This document shows positions 32,981 to 33,217 of a stretch of 33,217 nucleotides of DNA, in pieces. The position numbers and the translations under genes were made by a program. Origin of the DNA: Trichodesmium sp. MAG_R02 (GTDB taxonomy: Bacteria > Cyanobacteriota > Cyanobacteriia > Cyanobacteriales > Microcoleaceae); the NCBI GenBank assembly GCA_023356605.1, contig JAKQYE010000032.1, positions 3,385 through 36,601 of the forward strand, written 5' to 3'. Under the pieces are notes generated by a model. That model had not been told where the DNA came from. It saw only the letters and a list, made by a program, of their open reading frames with translations, and did not search any database. Each line of letters starts with the position of its first letter. The first letter of the stretch is position 1.

Positions 32981-33217
32981 ATGTATGAAGTCTCCCAAAT
33001 GAATCCAACTTTAGAATATATTTATAATCATCCAAAAGAAACAAAAAGAATTATTGGCATTACTTATGAACAGCTAATAAAATTAATAGCAAAGGCCCAA
33101 ATAATAGAATCTGAGAAAAAGGAGGCGATCGCCAAAACAGAAAAAAGATTAATTAAAGCAGGTGGAGTCAGAAAAAAGAATTTAACAAAGGAAGAAGAAA
33201 TAATTTTAACGTTATTT
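32981..33217 (+). CDS. Transposase N-terminus (IS5-like, DDE_Tnp_4 type), cut by the window edge
   Basis: The frame is open from the ATG at 32981 to the last base, 79 codons. A second ATG at 32999 (MNPTLEYIYNHPKETKRIIG) looks the better start. The reading LEYIYNHPKETKRIIGITYE, then EKRLIKAGGVRKKNLTKEEE and IILTLF, is the helix-turn-helix leader found in front of the DDE domain in cyanobacterial IS5-related transposases. The catalytic part lies outside the window, so whether it is intact is unknown. A HIP1 site is at 33125. It is the only transposase gene here without visible damage. Confidence 0.75.
   Translation, partial: MYEVSQMNPTLEYIYNHPKETKRIIGITYEQLIKLIAKAQIIESEKKEAIAKTEKRLIKAGGVRKKNLTKEEEIILTLF

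Overview
The window looks like chromosomal DNA of a filamentous cyanobacterium. It is AT-rich and carries seven GCGATCGC (HIP1) octamers, at about 10272, 10581, 14643, 19352, 21916, 27702 and 33125. Many of its genes belong to families known mainly or only from cyanobacteria: SipA, COP23, DUF4327, DUF1400 and short conserved unknowns. Intact coding sequence covers only about 45 percent. The rest is decayed genes, insertion-sequence remnants and short dispersed repeats. Such low density is typical of Trichodesmium/Okeania-like genomes; that placement is inference.

Layout. 1-2154 (minus): a radical SAM protein followed by a SAM-methyltransferase-like protein that runs off the left edge, with a decayed N-terminal paralogue between them. 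2670-4290: a small cyclic-nucleotide-binding protein, a DUF4870 gene broken by one stop codon, and a histidine-kinase remnant. 4724-6352: prfC. 6583-8914: a mobile graveyard with a palindromic MITE, a dead IS630 element with both ends, a 365-bp tandem duplication and a second IS630-type remnant. 9188-15991: a heparinase-like lyase, an SbcD-type nuclease, an OmpR-family regulator and a creatininase-family hydrolase, separated by MITEs. 16017-21606: two copies of a structured RNA element, two tnpB fragments, and three exported-protein genes (COP23, a short unknown, an S1-type protease). 21835-26376: DUF1400, sipA, rbfA, a GH3 (NagZ-like) pseudogene split by a third RNA element and a MITE, then DUF4327. 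26546-33217: a phasin-like protein, a BAHD-like acyltransferase with a relic of a tandem paralogue, two conserved short unknowns, many MITEs and a partial transposase at the right edge.

The main unusual system is a set of roughly 250-375 bp elements at 16017, 20421 and 24361, plus a solo left end at 16724. Each begins directly after a TTAC tetranucleotide, the target used by some IS200/IS605 transposases. Each carries a left-end hairpin and a structured RNA resembling HEARO/omega RNA, the guide RNA of IscB nucleases, but no iscB follows. One copy sits inside the GH3 gene, so both of its boundaries can be read from the host protein frame. A second theme is that 91-93 bp MITEs share terminal inverted repeats with the dead IS630 element at 6697-7655.

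Most genes are solitary, so there is little operon logic. The exceptions are the radical SAM/methyltransferase pair and the rbfA-GH3 pair. All identifications come from reading the sequence by eye; no database search was run.
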